DNA of 64,000 nucleotides from Sphingobacterium multivorum (GCF_039511225.1 NZ_CP154261.1:1054001-1118000), one strand, 5' to 3'; positions 26,909 through 43,312 are shown, counted from the first letter of the stretch. Numbers and translations are program-made. The notes: a model not told the origin generated them from the sequence alone.

Positions 26909-27607
26909 GTGGCTAGATTAACAAAAAATCAAAAAGCGGCACTATCCAAAATTGAAGCTGGTAAAGCATACTCTTTGAAAGAAGCTTCGGCTTTAGTTAA
27001 AGAAATCTCATTGACCAAATTTGATGCTTCTGTGGATATCGACGTTCGTTTGGGCGTAGATCCTCGTAAAGCAAATCAAATGGTTCGTGGTATTGCAACA
27101 TTACCTCACGGTACTGGTAAAACTGTTCGTGTTTTAGTTTTATGTACTCCTGATAAGGAAGAAGAAGCTAAAGCGGCAGGTGCAGACTACGTAGGTTTAG
27201 ATGATTACATCAGCAAAATTGAAGGTGGTTGGACTGACGTTGATATCATTATTACTATGCCTAGTGTTATGGCTAAAGTTGGTAAATTGGGTCGTATTTT
27301 AGGTCCAAGAAACTTGATGCCTAACCCTAAAACTGGTACAGTTACAACAGAAGTTGGTAAAGCTGTAACAGATGTAAAAGGTGGTAAGATCGATTTCAAA
27401 GTTGACAAAACCGGTATCATCCATACTTCTATTGGTAAAGCGTCGTTCGATGCAGATAAGATATATGATAACGCACTAGAGGTATTACAAACTCTAGCTC
27501 GTTTGAAACCATCTGCAGCTAAAGGAACTTACTTTAAAAGTATTCACATTTCCTCAACTATGAGTCCTGGTATTCATATTGAGACTAAATCAGTAGCAGG
27601 TATTTAA
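26909..27607 (+). CDS. rplA: 50S ribosomal protein L1
   Basis: This 232-residue protein has the conserved [14 protein letters not shown] signature (residues about 130-143). It binds the L1 stalk of 23S RNA and, in many bacteria, its own operon leader. The start codon is GTG at 26909, directly followed by GCTAGATTAACAAAA, which fits the family start MARLTKNQK. Only 2 bases separate it from rplJ. Confidence 0.99.
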   Translation: MARLTKNQKAALSKIEAGKAYSLKEASALVKEISLTKFDASVDIDVRLGVDPRKANQMVRGIATLPHGTGKTVRVLVLCTPDKEEEAKAAGADYVGLDDYISKIEGGWTDVDIIITMPSVMAKVGKLGRILGPRNLMPNPKTGTVTTEVGKAVTDVKGGKIDFKVDKTGIIHTSIGKASFDADKIYDNALEVLQTLARLKPSAAKGTYFKSIHISSTMSPGIHIETKSVAGI

Positions 27608-27609
27608 TC

Positions 27610-28128
27610 ATGAGAAAAGAAGAAAAACAAGAAATTGTTCTAGCTTTGGCCGAACAGATTAAATCTTACGGTAACTTCTACATTACCGATACTGCTGAAT
27701 TGTCAGTTGAAAAAGTGAATAACATTCGTCGTAAATGTTTTGAACAAGGCATCGAAATTAAAGCTGTAAAAAACACTTTAATCAAGAAAGCATTAATCGA
27801 AGCTGGTGTTGATGAAGAAGAAATCTTTGGAACGCTTAAAGGAGCGTCTACAATGATGTTTTCAGAAGTCGCTAACGCACCTGCGAAATTAATCAAAGAA
27901 TTGCGTAAATCGGGTGAAAAACCGTTGTTAAAAGCGGCTTTCATTGAAGCAACTGCATTCGTTGGAGATAATCAATTAACTGCATTAGTTAATCTTAAAT
28001 CTAAAAACGAACTTATTGCGGACGTTATCGCAGCCTTGGAATCTCCTGCGAAAAATGTTATTTCAGCTCTTCAATCAGGAGGAAATACTGTTGCAGGTTT
28101 AGTAAAAGCTTTAGAAGAAAGAGGTTAA
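27610..28128 (+). CDS. rplJ: 50S ribosomal protein L10
   Basis: This 172-residue protein anchors the L7/L12 stalk to the ribosome. It begins MRKEEKQEIVLALAEQI, carries the RNA-binding N-terminal domain, and ends with a helix (NVISALQSGGNTVAGLVKAL) that binds L7/L12 dimers. Length and position between rplA and rplL are standard. Confidence 0.99.
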   Translation: MRKEEKQEIVLALAEQIKSYGNFYITDTAELSVEKVNNIRRKCFEQGIEIKAVKNTLIKKALIEAGVDEEEIFGTLKGASTMMFSEVANAPAKLIKELRKSGEKPLLKAAFIEATAFVGDNQLTALVNLKSKNELIADVIAALESPAKNVISALQSGGNTVAGLVKALEERG

Positions 28129-28206
28129 CGAATCCTCTAGAACAGAAACATTCGTTACAATTTAATTAACAATTTTTATAAAGTACATTCAAAAATTCAA
28201 AATAAA

Positions 28207-28584
28207 ATGGCAGATTTAAAACAACTTGCTGAACAGTTAGTTAACTTAACAGTAAAAGAAGTTAAAGAATTAGCTGATATCTTAAAAGACGAGTATGGCA
28301 TCGAGCCTGCTGCTGCTGCTGTTGCTGTAGCTGCTGCTCCAGCTGAAGGTGGTGCTGCTGCTGCAGAAGAGAAAACTTCATTTGACGTTATCTTGAAAGA
28401 AGCTGGTGGTCAAAAATTAGCTGTAGTTAAATTGGTTAAAGATTTAGCTGGATTAGGCTTGAAAGAAGCTAAAGATTTAGTTGACGGAGCACCTAAAGAA
28501 TTAAAAGCTGGTGTATCTAAAGACGAAGCAGAAGCTTTGAAAAAACAATTAGAAGAAGCTGGTGCTGTTGTTGAGATTAAATAA
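28207..28584 (+). CDS. rplL: 50S ribosomal protein L7/L12
   Basis: This 125-residue acidic stalk protein has an N-terminal dimerisation helix, an Ala-rich hinge (about residues 36-56) and the conserved C-terminal factor-binding domain ([21 protein letters not shown] onward). It recruits translation GTPases. A stable hairpin follows before rpoB. Confidence 0.99.
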   Translation: MADLKQLAEQLVNLTVKEVKELADILKDEYGIEPAAAAVAVAAAPAEGGAAAAEEKTSFDVILKEAGGQKLAVVKLVKDLAGLGLKEAKDLVDGAPKELKAGVSKDEAEALKKQLEEAGAVVEIK

Positions 28585-28610
28585 TCTCAACTAATTAGCC
28601 CGAAAAGGTT

Positions 28611-28640
28611 TAGACTCTGACGATTTTTCGTCAGAGTCTA
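28611..28640 (+). terminator. Hairpin (possible attenuator) between rplL and rpoB
   Basis: TAGACTCTGACGA (28611-28623) and TCGTCAGAGTCTA (28628-28640) make a perfect 13-base-pair stem with a 4-base loop. No clear T run follows (TTCCTATTTA), so partial termination or RNA processing is more likely than full termination. No promoter for rpoB is evident downstream. Confidence 0.6.
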
Positions 28641-28752
28641 TTCCTATTTATATCAATACGCCACTATGCTGTGTATATGCTGGGCACAGTGGACACGTGG
28701 TTTACAGCATAAATGTAAGCGCAGTTTTTTTAAAACTAAAATTCATATTCCC

Positions 28753-31700
28753 TTGGCAAACAATAATATTCAACAAGAAAGAATAAACTTTGCAACAAGT
28801 AAGAAAGTATTGGAATATCCAGATTTCTTAGATGTGCAATTGGAATCTTTCAAGGAGTTTTTTCAATTAGAAACTACTTCTGACAACCGCCATCAGGAAG
28901 GGCTGTTCAAGGTATTCTCGGAAAACTTCCCTATTTCTGATTCAAGAAACATTTTTGTGCTAGAGTTTTTGGATTATTTCATTGATCCACCACGTTATGA
29001 TATCCAAGAGTGTATCGAGCGCGGCTTGACTTATAGCGTTCCTTTAAAGGCTAAGTTAAAGTTATCTTGTAATGATGAAGAACACGAAGATTTCGAAACT
29101 ATTGTTCAGGATGTGTATTTAGGGACTATCCCTTATATGACTCCTAAAGGTACTTTCGTGGTAAATGGTGCAGAGCGTGTGATCGTATCGCAGTTACACC
29201 GTTCACCAGGCGTTTTCTTTGGTCAAAGTAGACACACAAATGGTACTAAACTTTATTCTGCAAGGGTAATTCCTTTCAAAGGATCTTGGATCGAGTTTGC
29301 AACTGACGTAAACAACGTCATGTATGCGTATATCGACCGTAAAAAGAAATTCCCAGTGACTACCTTATTGCGTGCTATCGGTTACGATTCGGATAAAGAT
29401 ATCTTGGAATTGTTCGATTTAGCGGATGAAGTAAAAGTTAGTAAATCTGGTCTTAAAAAATATGTTGGTCGTCGTCTTGCGGCTAGGGTATTGAAAAAAT
29501 GGGTAGAAGATTTCGTGGATGAGGATACAGGTGAAGTAGTATCTATCGACCGTAACGAAATTATCCTTGAGCGTGAAACTGTTCTAGAAGAAGATCACAT
29601 TGATTTGATCATCGAAGCTGGCGTTAAGTCTATTATCTTAGCGAAAGATGATGAGTCAAACAATGCAGACTATTCTATTATATATAACACTTTACAAAAA
29701 GATACGTCCAACTCAGAAAAAGAAGCGGTAGAGCATATCTATCGTCAATTGCGTAACGCTGAACCACCAGATGAGGAAACTGCTCGTGGTATCATCGATC
29801 GTTTATTCTTCTCTGACAAACGTTATGATTTGGGTGATGTAGGTCGTTACCGTATCAATCGTAAATTGAAGTTGGGAACTCCGGATGATACGAAAGTATT
29901 AACCCGTGAGGATATCATTGCAATTGTGAAGTATTTGATCAATTTGATCAACTCTAAGGCCGAAGTAGATGATATTGACCACTTGTCAAACCGTCGTGTA
30001 CGTACTGTAGGTGAACAATTATATGCTCAATTTGGTGTAGGTCTATCGCGTATGGCTCGTACCATCCGTGAGCGTATGAATATTCGTGATAATGAGGTGT
30101 TTACGCCAACTGATTTGATTAATGCACGTACACTTTCGTCCGTAATCAATTCGTTCTTCGGTACAAACCAGTTGTCTCAGTTCATGGACCAAACTAACCC
30201 TCTTGCTGAAATTACGCACAAGCGTCGTTTGTCAGCGTTAGGTCCAGGTGGTCTTTCTCGTGAGCGTGCAGGTTTCGAAGTTCGTGACGTTCACTACACA
30301 CACTACGGTCGCCTTTGTACAATTGAAACTCCTGAGGGTCCAAACATCGGTTTGATCTCCTCATTGGCTGTACATGCGAAAATTAACCACTTAGGATTTA
30401 TCGAGACTCCTTACCGTAAGGTAAAAGATGGGGTTGTTGTGGTTGATGAGCCGGTTGTATATTTATCTGCTGAGGATGAAGATGGTAAAACAATCGCACA
30501 AGCGAATGCTTTGTATGATGACAAAGGTAATTTCGAAGATGCGAAAGTGAAAGCCAGATATGAGGGTGACTTCCCAATTATCGAGCCTAATATGCTTGAT
30601 TATATGGACGTTGCTCCAAACCAAATTACATCTATTGCGGCTTCATTGATTCCTTTCTTGGAACATGATGATGCCAACCGTGCATTGATGGGATCAAACA
30701 TGCAACGTCAGGCCGTGCCTGTATTGCGTCCGCAAGCGCCTATCGTAGGTACTGGTCTTGAAGGTCGTGTTGCGAAAGATTCGCGTACATTGATCAATGC
30801 GGAAGGTCATGGTGTAGTAGAATATGTAGATGCTGATGAAATCAAAATCCGTTACGACAGAAACGACGATGATCGTCTTGTATCATTTGATGATGATGTC
30901 AAAACGTATAAATTGATCAAATTCAAGAAAACCAACCAAAATACATGTATGAACTTGAAGCCTATCGTTAAGAAAGGTCAACGAGTTGAACCAGGACAGG
31001 TGTTATGTGAAGGTTATGCGACTGAAAATGGTGAATTGGCATTAGGTCGTAACTTGAAAGTAGCGTTCATGCCTTGGCAAGGATATAACTTTGAGGATGC
31101 GATCGTAATTTCTGAGCGTGTAGCGAAAGAAGACTGGTTTACTTCTCTTCACATCGAAGAATTCGAACTTGAAGTTCGTGATACAAAACGTGGTGAAGAA
31201 GAGTTAACAGCTGATATTCCTAACGTATCTGAAGAAGCGACAAAAGATTTGGACGAAAACGGTATTATCCGTATCGGTGCTGAAGTTGGTGGCGGTGATA
31301 TCTTAATTGGTAAAATCACACCTAAAGGTGAATCTGATCCTTCTCCGGAAGAGAAATTGTTACGTGCAATCTTTGGTGACAAAGCTGGTGACGTGAAAGA
31401 TGCTTCATTGAAAACTCCACCGTCATTAAAAGGTGTTGTTATCGATACGAAGTTATTCTCGCGTGCGAAGAAAATGTCTAAAGAGGTTGAACGTAAAACT
31501 TTAGAGAAACTAGAGGTTGCTCACGATAGAGCGGTTAAATCATTGAAAGACCGTTTGGTTGAAAAATTATTCACTGTTGTGAATGGTAAAACTAGCCAAG
31601 GGGTATACAATGTCTATAAAGAGTTGTTGGTTGCTAAGGGAGCTAAGTTTACACAAAAAATTCTAGCTGAATTAGATTACAACAACATCAACCCAATGGG

Positions 31701-32562
31701 ATGGACAACTGACGAAGATAAAAACGAGTTGATCAAAATGGCCCTTCATAATTACAACATTAAAATTAATGAAGAGTTAGGTTCGTTCAAACGTGATAAA
31801 TTCGCAGTATCTGTCGGTGATGAACTTCCATCAGGAATTGTGCAGATGGCTAAGGTTTACGTTGCTAAAAAACGTAAGTTGAAAGTAGGGGATAAGATGG
31901 CCGGTCGTCACGGTAACAAAGGTATCGTTGCACGTATTGTACGTGATGAGGATATGCCATTCTTAGAAGATGGTACACCAGTTGATATCGTGTTGAACCC
32001 ACTCGGGGTACCTTCACGGATGAACTTGGGACAGATCTACGAAACCGTATTGGGCTGGGCTGGTCAAAAACTAGGTGTGAAATTTGCTACACCTATCTTT
32101 GATGGTGCTGAAATGGATCAGGTACAGGATTGGGTTGCGAAAGCTGGTTTACCAAAATCAGGACGTACATATTTGTACAACGGATTGACGGGTGACCGTT
32201 TCGATCAACCAACGACAGTGGGTGTAATCTACATGTTGAAATTAGGTCACATGGTTGATGATAAAATGCACGCACGTTCAATCGGTCCGTACTCATTGAT
32301 CACACAACAACCGCTGGGTGGTAAAGCGCAATTCGGTGGTCAACGTTTCGGTGAGATGGAGGTTTGGGCATTGGAAGCATTCGGTGCGTCTAACATCCTT
32401 CAAGAAATCTTGACTGTGAAATCGGATGACGTGGTTGGTCGTGCCAAAACTTACGAGGCTATCGTAAAAGGTAACAATCTTCCGACACCATCGGTACCAG
32501 AATCGTTCAACGTATTGGTACACGAGCTACGTGGATTGGGTCTAGATATCACATTGGATTAA
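28753..32562 (+). CDS. rpoB: DNA-directed RNA polymerase subunit beta
   Basis: The 1269-residue reading starts at TTG 28753, giving (M)[17 protein letters not shown], the usual Bacteroidota start. An upstream ATG at 28666 would add 29 residues of Cys/Trp/Lys-rich sequence unlike the family. Seen along the chain are [20 protein letters not shown] in the lobe region, the rifampicin region ([30 protein letters not shown]), and the C-terminal [21 protein letters not shown] clamp contact. It forms the catalytic core with rpoC 71 bases downstream. The Gln, Asp, His, Arg and Ser positions of the rifampicin region look wild-type. Confidence 0.98.
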   Translation: MANNNIQQERINFATSKKVLEYPDFLDVQLESFKEFFQLETTSDNRHQEGLFKVFSENFPISDSRNIFVLEFLDYFIDPPRYDIQECIERGLTYSVPLKAKLKLSCNDEEHEDFETIVQDVYLGTIPYMTPKGTFVVNGAERVIVSQLHRSPGVFFGQSRHTNGTKLYSARVIPFKGSWIEFATDVNNVMYAYIDRKKKFPVTTLLRAIGYDSDKDILELFDLADEVKVSKSGLKKYVGRRLAARVLKKWVEDFVDEDTGEVVSIDRNEIILERETVLEEDHIDLIIEAGVKSIILAKDDESNNADYSIIYNTLQKDTSNSEKEAVEHIYRQLRNAEPPDEETARGIIDRLFFSDKRYDLGDVGRYRINRKLKLGTPDDTKVLTREDIIAIVKYLINLINSKAEVDDIDHLSNRRVRTVGEQLYAQFGVGLSRMARTIRERMNIRDNEVFTPTDLINARTLSSVINSFFGTNQLSQFMDQTNPLAEITHKRRLSALGPGGLSRERAGFEVRDVHYTHYGRLCTIETPEGPNIGLISSLAVHAKINHLGFIETPYRKVKDGVVVVDEPVVYLSAEDEDGKTIAQANALYDDKGNFEDAKVKARYEGDFPIIEPNMLDYMDVAPNQITSIAASLIPFLEHDDANRALMGSNMQRQAVPVLRPQAPIVGTGLEGRVAKDSRTLINAEGHGVVEYVDADEIKIRYDRNDDDRLVSFDDDVKTYKLIKFKKTNQNTCMNLKPIVKKGQRVEPGQVLCEGYATENGELALGRNLKVAFMPWQGYNFEDAIVISERVAKEDWFTSLHIEEFELEVRDTKRGEEELTADIPNVSEEATKDLDENGIIRIGAEVGGGDILIGKITPKGESDPSPEEKLLRAIFGDKAGDVKDASLKTPPSLKGVVIDTKLFSRAKKMSKEVERKTLEKLEVAHDRAVKSLKDRLVEKLFTVVNGKTSQGVYNVYKELLVAKGAKFTQKILAELDYNNINPMGWTTDEDKNELIKMALHNYNIKINEELGSFKRDKFAVSVGDELPSGIVQMAKVYVAKKRKLKVGDKMAGRHGNKGIVARIVRDEDMPFLEDGTPVDIVLNPLGVPSRMNLGQIYETVLGWAGQKLGVKFATPIFDGAEMDQVQDWVAKAGLPKSGRTYLYNGLTGDRFDQPTTVGVIYMLKLGHMVDDKMHARSIGPYSLITQQPLGGKAQFGGQRFGEMEVWALEAFGASNILQEILTVKSDDVVGRAKTYEAIVKGNNLPTPSVPESFNVLVHELRGLGLDITLD

Positions 32563-32633
32563 TTAAGCAATTAGGGCTTTGAAGGGCTCAGTCCTTCAAG
32601 GCTTCTTTATAAAGCTTTAACTTTTGAATAAGT

Positions 32634-35600
32634 ATGTCTTACAAAAAAGATAATAAAATTAAAAGCAACTTCACTTCGATTACGATCAGCTTGGCTTCTC
32701 CAGAAACTATTTTGGAACGCTCAAGTGGTGAAGTTACAAAACCGGAAACGATTAACTATCGTACCTACAAACCGGAACGTGACGGTTTATTCTGTGAGCG
32801 TATTTTTGGTCCTGTAAAGGATTACGAATGTCACTGTGGTAAATACAAACGTATCCGTTATAAAGGTATTGTGTGTGACCGTTGTGGTGTTGAAGTAACA
32901 GAGAAAAAGGTACGTCGTGAGCGTATGGGACATATCAACTTGGTAGTTCCTGTTGCGCACATTTGGTATTTCCGTTCTCTTCCTAATAAAATTGGTTATT
33001 TATTGGGACTTCCTACCAAGAAATTGGATATGATCATTTACTACGAACGTTATGTGGTTATCCAAGCTGGTATTAAGGAAGAAGATGGTATCAACTTCAT
33101 GGACTTCTTGACTGAAGAAGAATATTTAGATATTTTAGATACCCTACCAAAAGAAAATCAATATTTAGACGATAACGATCCTCAAAAATTCGTTGCTAAG
33201 ATGGGTGCTGAGGCGTTGGAAGATTTGTTGAAACGTATTGATTTGGATCAATTGTCATACGACTTACGTCACCAAGCTGCTAATGAGACTTCGCAACAAC
33301 GTAAAAATGAGGCTTTAAAACGTCTTCATGTGGTTGAAGCTTTCCGTAGCTCACGTGAAAATATCGAGAATCGTCCAGAATGGATGATTGTGAAAATCGT
33401 TCCAATCATTCCACCTGAATTGCGTCCTTTAGTGCCTTTGGATGGTGGTCGTTTTGCGACTTCGGATTTGAATGACTTATACCGTCGTGTGATTATCCGT
33501 AACAACCGTCTAAAACGTTTGATCGAAATCAAAGCTCCTGAAGTAATCTTACGTAACGAAAAACGTATGCTTCAAGAAGCGGTAGACTCTTTGTTTGACA
33601 ACTCACGTAAAGTGAACGCTGTTAAGACAGAAGGTAACCGTGCATTGAAGTCTTTATCTGATATTTTGAAAGGTAAACAAGGTCGTTTCCGTCAAAACTT
33701 GTTAGGTAAGCGTGTGGATTATTCGGCTCGTTCGGTAATTGTTGTAGGTCCTCACTTGAAATTACACGAGTGTGGTCTTCCTAAAGATATGGCTGCTGAA
33801 CTTTACAAACCGTTTATCATCCGTAAGATGATCGAGCGTGGTATTGTAAAAACAGTAAAATCAGCTAAGAAAATTGTGGATCGTAAAGATCCTGTGGTAT
33901 GGGATATCCTTGAAAATGTATTGAAAGGTCACCCTGTATTACTAAACCGTGCACCTACGCTTCACCGTTTGGGTATTCAGGCTTTCCAACCTACATTGGT
34001 AGAAGGTAAAGCTATTCAATTACACCCATTAGTGTGTACAGCGTTCAACGCCGATTTTGACGGTGACCAGATGGCAGTCCACTTACCTCTTGGTAATGCT
34101 GCAGTTTTGGAAGCCCAAATCTTGATGTTAGGCGCGCACAATATCTTAAACCCTGCGAATGGTTCTCCAATCACAGTACCATCTCAAGACATGGTATTGG
34201 GTCTTTACTATATTACTAAAGGCCGTAGAACTGCTGGCGATCATATCGTAAGAGGTCAAGATATGACTTTCTATTCGGCTGAAGAGGTTATCATCGCTTT
34301 AAATGAGAAGCAAATTGACCTTCACGCTTGGATTAAAGTAAAAACAAAAGTTAGACAAAAAGATGGTAGCATCGTTGATACCTTGTTAGAAACAACAGTA
34401 GGTCGCGTGATCTTCAACCAAGTTGTTCCTGATGAAATGGGTTTTGTCAATGAATTGCTTACTAAAAAATCGTTGCGTAATATCATCGGTGAGATTGTGA
34501 AGACTACGGGTATGGCTCGTGCAGCACAGTTCTTGGATGATATGAAAGAATTGGGATATCAAACAGCCTTCAAAGGTGGTCTTTCTTTCAACTTGGAAGA
34601 TTTGAACATTCCTGCTGCGAAAGCTGAATTGATTCAACAAGCAACTAACGAGGTTGAAGAAGTAATGAATAACTATAACATGGGTTTCATTACAAACAAC
34701 GAACGTTACAACCAAATCATCGATATCTGGACGCGTATTAATAACAGATTGACTGCGCACGTTATGGATATTCTTTCGAATGATAATCAAGGTTTCAACT
34801 CAGTTTACATGATGTTGGATTCTGGAGCCCGTGGTTCGAAAGAGCAGATCCGTCAGTTATGTGGTATGCGTGGTTTGATGGCGAAACCTCAAAAATCAGG
34901 TACATCTGGTGGTGAGATTATCGAAAACCCGATCTTATCAAACTTTAAAGAAGGTTTGTCCGTATTGGAGTACTTTATCTCTACCCACGGTGCGCGTAAA
35001 GGTCTTGCCGATACGGCATTGAAAACAGCGGATGCGGGTTACTTGACCCGTCGTTTACATGACGTAGCACAAGATATGATCGTTGTGGAACAAGATTGTG
35101 GTGGTTTGCGTGGTATTTATACAACAGCATTGAAAGATAATGATGATGTTGTTGAGCCATTGTTCGATCGTATTTTGGGTCGTACGCCATTGCATGATGT
35201 ATTCCATCCAGATACAGAGGAATTGATCGTTTCTGCAAATGAAGATATCACCGAAGAAATCGCTGAGACTATCGAAAAAGCTGGTATTGAAGGGATTGAG
35301 ATCCGTACGGTATTAACTTGTGAGTCTAAGCGCGGTGTTTGTGCTTGTTGTTATGGACGTAACTTGGCGTCAGGTAAGCGTGTTCAGTTAGGTGAAGCTG
35401 TGGGTGTTATCGCCGCTCAATCAATTGGTGAGCCAGGTACACAGTTGACACTTCGTACATTCCACGTGGGTGGTACGGCATCGAACATTGCTGCTGATTC
35501 AAGTATTATTTCTAAATACGATGGTAAAATCGAATTTGAAAACGTACGTACTGTTTCGCAAACAAATGATAATGGTACACATCAAGTTGTCTTAGGACGT

Positions 35601-36911
35601 TCTGGTGAGGTTAAGATTATCGATGCACATAATAAAATCGTGTTCCAGCAAAATATCCCTTACGGTTCGCAGTTATTTGTTGAAGATGGCAGCAACGTGT
35701 CTAAAGGTGATAAATTAGTGGAATGGGATCCATATAATGCAGTAATTATTTCCGAATTTGCCGGTAAAGTTGAATTTGATGCAATCATTGAAGGTGTTAC
35801 CTTCCGTGAGGAGTCAGATGAGCAAACTGGTCACAAAGAAAAGGTAATTATTGAAACACGTGATAAAACGAAAAACCCATCCATCAAGATTCTTGATAAA
35901 TCAGGCGAGGTTATTCGTACCTACAATATCCCAGTAGGCGCCCACGTTGCAGTTGCTAATGGTGTGACTGTGAAAGAAGGTGGTATCCTTGTTAAGATCC
36001 CTCGTTCTACAGGTAAAACACGAGATATCACGGGTGGTCTACCACGTGTAACCGAGTTATTCGAAGCACGTAACCCTTCTAACCCTGCTGTTGTAACAGA
36101 AATCGATGGTGTGGTAACGTTGGGTGGTGTGAAACGTGGTAACCGTGAGATGTCTATCGAGTCTCGTGATGGTCAAATCAAGAAATACTTGGTACCTCTT
36201 TCTAAACATATCCTTGTTCAGGATAATGACTTTGTGAAAGCGGGTATGCCATTATCAGATGGTTCGATCTCTCCTGCGGATATCTTGTCGATCAAAGGTC
36301 CATCAGCGGTGCAACATTACATTGTGAATGGTATCCAAGAGGTATACCGTCTGCAAGGTGTGAAGATCAACGATAAACACTTCGAGACGATCGTTCACCA
36401 AATGATGCAAAAAGTTAACATCGAAGATCCGGGAGATACGCGTTTCTTAGAAAAAGAAGCGGTTAACAAATGGGATTTCATGGAAGAAAATGATTCCTTG
36501 TTTGACAAGAAAGTTGTCGTTGATGCAGGAGACTCCAATAACTTACGTCCGGGACAGATTGTTTCTTTACGTAAGTTAAGAGAAGAGAACTCTAGCCTGA
36601 AACGTCGTGACTTAAAGCTTGTTGAAGTTCGTGAAGCAATTCCGGCAACTTCAAGTCCATTGTTGCAAGGTATTACAAGAGCTTCATTGGGTACGAAATC
36701 GTTCATCTCTGCAGCCTCTTTCCAAGAGACTACAAAGGTGTTGAACGAGGCTGCCATCGCAGGTAAACGTGATAACTTATTAGGTTTGAAAGAAAACGTA
36801 ATCGTTGGTCACTTGATCCCTTCTGGTACAGGTATCCGTCAGTACAGCAATTTAATCGTCGGCTCTCGCGAGGAGTACGATCAATTGTTGGCTTCGAAAG
36901 AAGAAGATTAA
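32634..36911 (+). CDS. rpoC: DNA-directed RNA polymerase subunit beta'
   Basis: This 1425-residue subunit has the first zinc site ([19 protein letters not shown], near residues 66-84), the active-site motif [12 protein letters not shown], which binds the catalytic magnesium, and the second zinc cysteines ([13 protein letters not shown]). The trigger loop and bridge helix region includes [16 protein letters not shown]. It ends with the jaw and C-terminal regions seen in this phylum. A strong hairpin terminator follows 24 bases after the stop. Confidence 0.99.
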   Translation: MSYKKDNKIKSNFTSITISLASPETILERSSGEVTKPETINYRTYKPERDGLFCERIFGPVKDYECHCGKYKRIRYKGIVCDRCGVEVTEKKVRRERMGHINLVVPVAHIWYFRSLPNKIGYLLGLPTKKLDMIIYYERYVVIQAGIKEEDGINFMDFLTEEEYLDILDTLPKENQYLDDNDPQKFVAKMGAEALEDLLKRIDLDQLSYDLRHQAANETSQQRKNEALKRLHVVEAFRSSRENIENRPEWMIVKIVPIIPPELRPLVPLDGGRFATSDLNDLYRRVIIRNNRLKRLIEIKAPEVILRNEKRMLQEAVDSLFDNSRKVNAVKTEGNRALKSLSDILKGKQGRFRQNLLGKRVDYSARSVIVVGPHLKLHECGLPKDMAAELYKPFIIRKMIERGIVKTVKSAKKIVDRKDPVVWDILENVLKGHPVLLNRAPTLHRLGIQAFQPTLVEGKAIQLHPLVCTAFNADFDGDQMAVHLPLGNAAVLEAQILMLGAHNILNPANGSPITVPSQDMVLGLYYITKGRRTAGDHIVRGQDMTFYSAEEVIIALNEKQIDLHAWIKVKTKVRQKDGSIVDTLLETTVGRVIFNQVVPDEMGFVNELLTKKSLRNIIGEIVKTTGMARAAQFLDDMKELGYQTAFKGGLSFNLEDLNIPAAKAELIQQATNEVEEVMNNYNMGFITNNERYNQIIDIWTRINNRLTAHVMDILSNDNQGFNSVYMMLDSGARGSKEQIRQLCGMRGLMAKPQKSGTSGGEIIENPILSNFKEGLSVLEYFISTHGARKGLADTALKTADAGYLTRRLHDVAQDMIVVEQDCGGLRGIYTTALKDNDDVVEPLFDRILGRTPLHDVFHPDTEELIVSANEDITEEIAETIEKAGIEGIEIRTVLTCESKRGVCACCYGRNLASGKRVQLGEAVGVIAAQSIGEPGTQLTLRTFHVGGTASNIAADSSIISKYDGKIEFENVRTVSQTNDNGTHQVVLGRSGEVKIIDAHNKIVFQQNIPYGSQLFVEDGSNVSKGDKLVEWDPYNAVIISEFAGKVEFDAIIEGVTFREESDEQTGHKEKVIIETRDKTKNPSIKILDKSGEVIRTYNIPVGAHVAVANGVTVKEGGILVKIPRSTGKTRDITGGLPRVTELFEARNPSNPAVVTEIDGVVTLGGVKRGNREMSIESRDGQIKKYLVPLSKHILVQDNDFVKAGMPLSDGSISPADILSIKGPSAVQHYIVNGIQEVYRLQGVKINDKHFETIVHQMMQKVNIEDPGDTRFLEKEAVNKWDFMEENDSLFDKKVVVDAGDSNNLRPGQIVSLRKLREENSSLKRRDLKLVEVREAIPATSSPLLQGITRASLGTKSFISAASFQETTKVLNEAAIAGKRDNLLGLKENVIVGHLIPSGTGIRQYSNLIVGSREEYDQLLASKEED

Positions 36912-36935
36912 TCTATCATAGATTATTTTATATAG

Positions 36936-36963
36936 AAAGGTCCAGACGAATGTCTGGACCTTT
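36936..36963 (+). terminator. Terminator after rpoC
   Basis: AAAGGTCCAGAC pairs with GTCTGGACCTTT around a 4-base loop and is followed by CTTGTTT. This ends the rplK-rpoC transcript ahead of the rRNA operon. Confidence 0.88.
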
Positions 36964-37210
36964 CTTGTTTCTATAGTAACCTTATTTGATATTGAAGAAG
37001 GTCGTAAAATATATTTAACTACCCTTTTAGCTGTGAAATTGCTTGTTAGGGGAGGGCGTGAACTGAAATTTATAGCGAGCAGCTTGGCCGTTTAATTGGT
37101 TAATTTTACCTGATAGGACGGTTTAAGGCATAGCTATCTTAAATGAATCGTTCAATGTTACAGTTAGTTAACCTTAATATTAAAAAATAATAAACAAAAG
37201 GCTTGGAAGT

Positions 37211-37234
37211 TTGTTAATAATCTTCCTATCTTTG
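37211..37234 (+). promoter_or_regulatory. rRNA operon promoter P1
   Basis: TTG at 37211-37213 is followed by TATCTTTG at 37227-37234. The upstream 60 bases are very A/T-rich, which could act as an UP element. Spacing is 13 bases from this TTG, shorter than usual, though the -7 element is perfect. It starts a leader of more than 400 bases before 16S. Confidence 0.65.
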
Positions 37235-37387
37235 CACCACTCCGCAAGGGAGGGACGGTTACTTCGCAGGAAGAAACCATGAAAAAAGAAGGGTTTAAGG
37301 TAGTTTGGCAGGATTTAAAATCCCGCTGGGTTTATTTTAAACGCGGAAATCTGAAAAAGAGAAAAGAAAAAAAACTTCAGAAAGTTT

Positions 37388-37417
37388 TTGGAAGTTCAGA
37401 AAAGATTTCTACCTTTG
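37388..37417 (+). promoter_or_regulatory. rRNA operon promoter P2
   Basis: TTG at 37388-37390 and TACCTTTG at 37410-37417 are 19 bases apart, a strong match. It lies about 250 bases before 16S. Downstream come boxA-like AGTTCTTTAA (37511-37520) and the 5' arm of the 16S processing stalk (37529-37548). Together with P1 this explains the gene-free stretch 36,964-37,669. Confidence 0.8.
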
Positions 37418-37510
37418 CAGTCCCAACGGAAACGAAGGGAAAAACGAAAAAGATAAAGAGGGGCGCAATGCCTGTCGGAATATAGCGGATACGGAAGTTG
37501 AAGCGGCAAA

Positions 37511-37520
37511 AGTTCTTTAA
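37511..37520 (+). promoter_or_regulatory. boxA-like antitermination site before 16S
   Basis: AGTTCTTTAA resembles the bacterial boxA core (CTTTAA). Near-identical sites occur at 21618 in the tRNA-tuf leader and at 39532 before 23S. In known systems such sites load Nus factors to keep RNA polymerase from terminating in rRNA. Confidence 0.6.
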
Positions 37521-37669
37521 GAAAACACAATCATGTAAGCGTGACGAGTAGACAGACGAAAGTCGAAAGTCATGAACAAATTCAAGTAATTGTTCAATTC
37601 GATCCAAGATCAGAGATATAAAAAAAGAATTCTGATTATTATAAATAGTTGGAATCAAAAACTTCATTT

Positions 37670-39197
<1,528 letters not shown>

Positions 39198-39320
39198 CTA
39201 GAGTATCGCAGATCGGTGCTCGTCACGTTACATATGATTGCAAAAGAAGAAAAACATCAGAAGAAAGTGCCCGCCCCGAAAGGAGCAGGACCGAGAGAGA
39301 CAGATGAACAGGAAATAGCT

Positions 39321-39394
39321 AGTCCCGTAGCTCAGTTGGTTAGAGCACTACACTGATAATGTAGGGGTCAGCAGTTCAAATCTGCTCGGGACTA
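39321..39394 (+). tRNA. tRNA-Ile (anticodon GAT)
   Basis: Acceptor AGTCCCG pairs with CGGGACT. The anticodon loop is CTGATAA. It sits in the 16S-23S spacer as is standard. Confidence 0.97.
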
Positions 39395-39405
39395 CGAAAA
39401 GTTAA

Positions 39406-39479
39406 GGGGAATTAGCTCAGCTGGCTAGAGCACCTGCCTTGCACGCAGGGGGTCAACGGTTCGAATCCGTTATTCTCCA
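39406..39479 (+). tRNA. tRNA-Ala (anticodon TGC)
   Basis: Acceptor GGGGAAT pairs with ATTCTCC (one G-T pair). The anticodon loop is CTTGCAC. It is the second spacer tRNA, 11 bases after tRNA-Ile. Confidence 0.97.
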
Positions 39480-39531
39480 CATCTCCGGGAGGGACATCGA
39501 CAGATGCTCCGAAGAAACAAACCGGAAAAAG

Positions 39532-39541
39532 AGTTCTTTGA
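39532..39541 (+). promoter_or_regulatory. boxA-like site before 23S
   Basis: AGTTCTTTGA lies at the head of the 23S processing stalk. It is the third copy of this motif in the window. Confidence 0.6.
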
Positions 39542-39712
39542 CATATTGAAAGAGAAAAAAAATTACAAGAGAAGACAACAGTATAGAGACAATACGTGTA
39601 TGTGTCTGATGTAGAGAGGAGACCCTCGGTGAATGCCGAACGAATCTTTACGTAGCATATGGGTATATATATCAAAAGCAGCCGCATAGTAGCAAAAGGC
39701 TATGCCGGTGAA

Positions 39713-42588
<2,876 letters not shown>

Positions 42589-42748
42589 CAAGCAGATAAC
42601 ACTGTTGTCTTCCTCTTTAATTTTTAGAAACAAAACAGAAACGAAACTCTTTCAATAGATATGTCATTTAGATATGAACATAGGGATCATTTCGGACCTT
42701 ACAGGCTCCGGATACTCTTATCCCTGATCTCAGATCTAAAAAAATATT

Positions 42749-42857
42749 TAGGTGCCTATATCGGCGGTGTCTACCTCTTCCCATTCCGAACAGAGCAGTC
42801 AAGCCCGCCAGAGCCGATGGTATTGCCGTAACAGGTGGGAGAGTAGGTCGGTGCCTT
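42749..42857 (+). rRNA. rrf: 5S ribosomal RNA
   Basis: The ends AGGTGCC (from 42750) and GGTGCCT (to 42856) pair to form helix I. Internal CCCATTCCGAACAGAGCAGT-like and GGGAGAGTAGG sequences are typical of 5S. It lies about 160 bases after 23S. Confidence 0.95.
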
Positions 42858-42867
42858 TTTTTATACG

Positions 42868-42903
42868 GAAGCCCTTGCTGGAAACAGTCAAGGGCTTCTT
42901 TCG
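42868..42903 (+). terminator. rRNA operon terminator
   Basis: GAAGCCCTTG (42868-42877) pairs with CAAGGGCTTC (42889-42898), followed by TTTCGTTT. It lies 11 bases after 5S. Confidence 0.88.
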
Positions 42904-43312
42904 TTTAGATAACTCCCGTACTTCCCTGTACAATGCTATTGCATATCTGCCGTACTTCCCCGACCGGCGCTGTCCTAGAGCCTCTACTGTCTTTAAGGGT
43001 ATGGTGCAGTAGCATGACCATCGATGACTGTAGTTCAGTTTCCAACTGTGCTGCAATGGTATGGCGCATCCTCGGAGCCAGGGACATGCAGCTGCCACCG
43101 TGGTCTATCGGTATGGTAAATCGGCGTAGCCAGCAGGGGTATGTAGTCGTCACTGTGGTCTAGCTGTACTGTGTAGCGTCTGTTCCAAAACTTTCGTATC
43201 TGTCCGAACTGTTATCCTGATAGCTTGCAAATGGGATAAAATCTCTCTTTCTGGGGATATCATTCGCATTTCTACGAGATATTATCTAATTTAGTTGTTA
43301 TTGCATTATATT
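42904..43312. other. Atypical spacer after the rRNA operon
   Basis: About 400 bases without a gene I can support. It contains two direct copies of CCGTACTTCCC (42916 and 42950), two of GTGGTCTA (43100 and 43155) and several of GTATGG. It looks more G/C-rich than other spacers here. Frames on both strands are open for 60-100 codons, but none resembles a protein. The last 100 bases turn A/T-rich and probably hold the promoter of the next gene. Confidence 0.5.

Noticed and set aside
28666..28752. Longer RpoB start at ATG 28666
   Set aside because: The added 29 residues are unlike the family, and the family start fits TTG 28753.
37279..37485. Open frame of 68 codons upstream of 16S
   Set aside because: It spans the strong P2 rRNA promoter and lies in the rRNA leader; the Lys-rich translation has no known family.
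42749..43163. Frames of 64-100 codons on both strands across 5S and the spacer
   Set aside because: They overlap 5S RNA and the terminator, and none matches a family.
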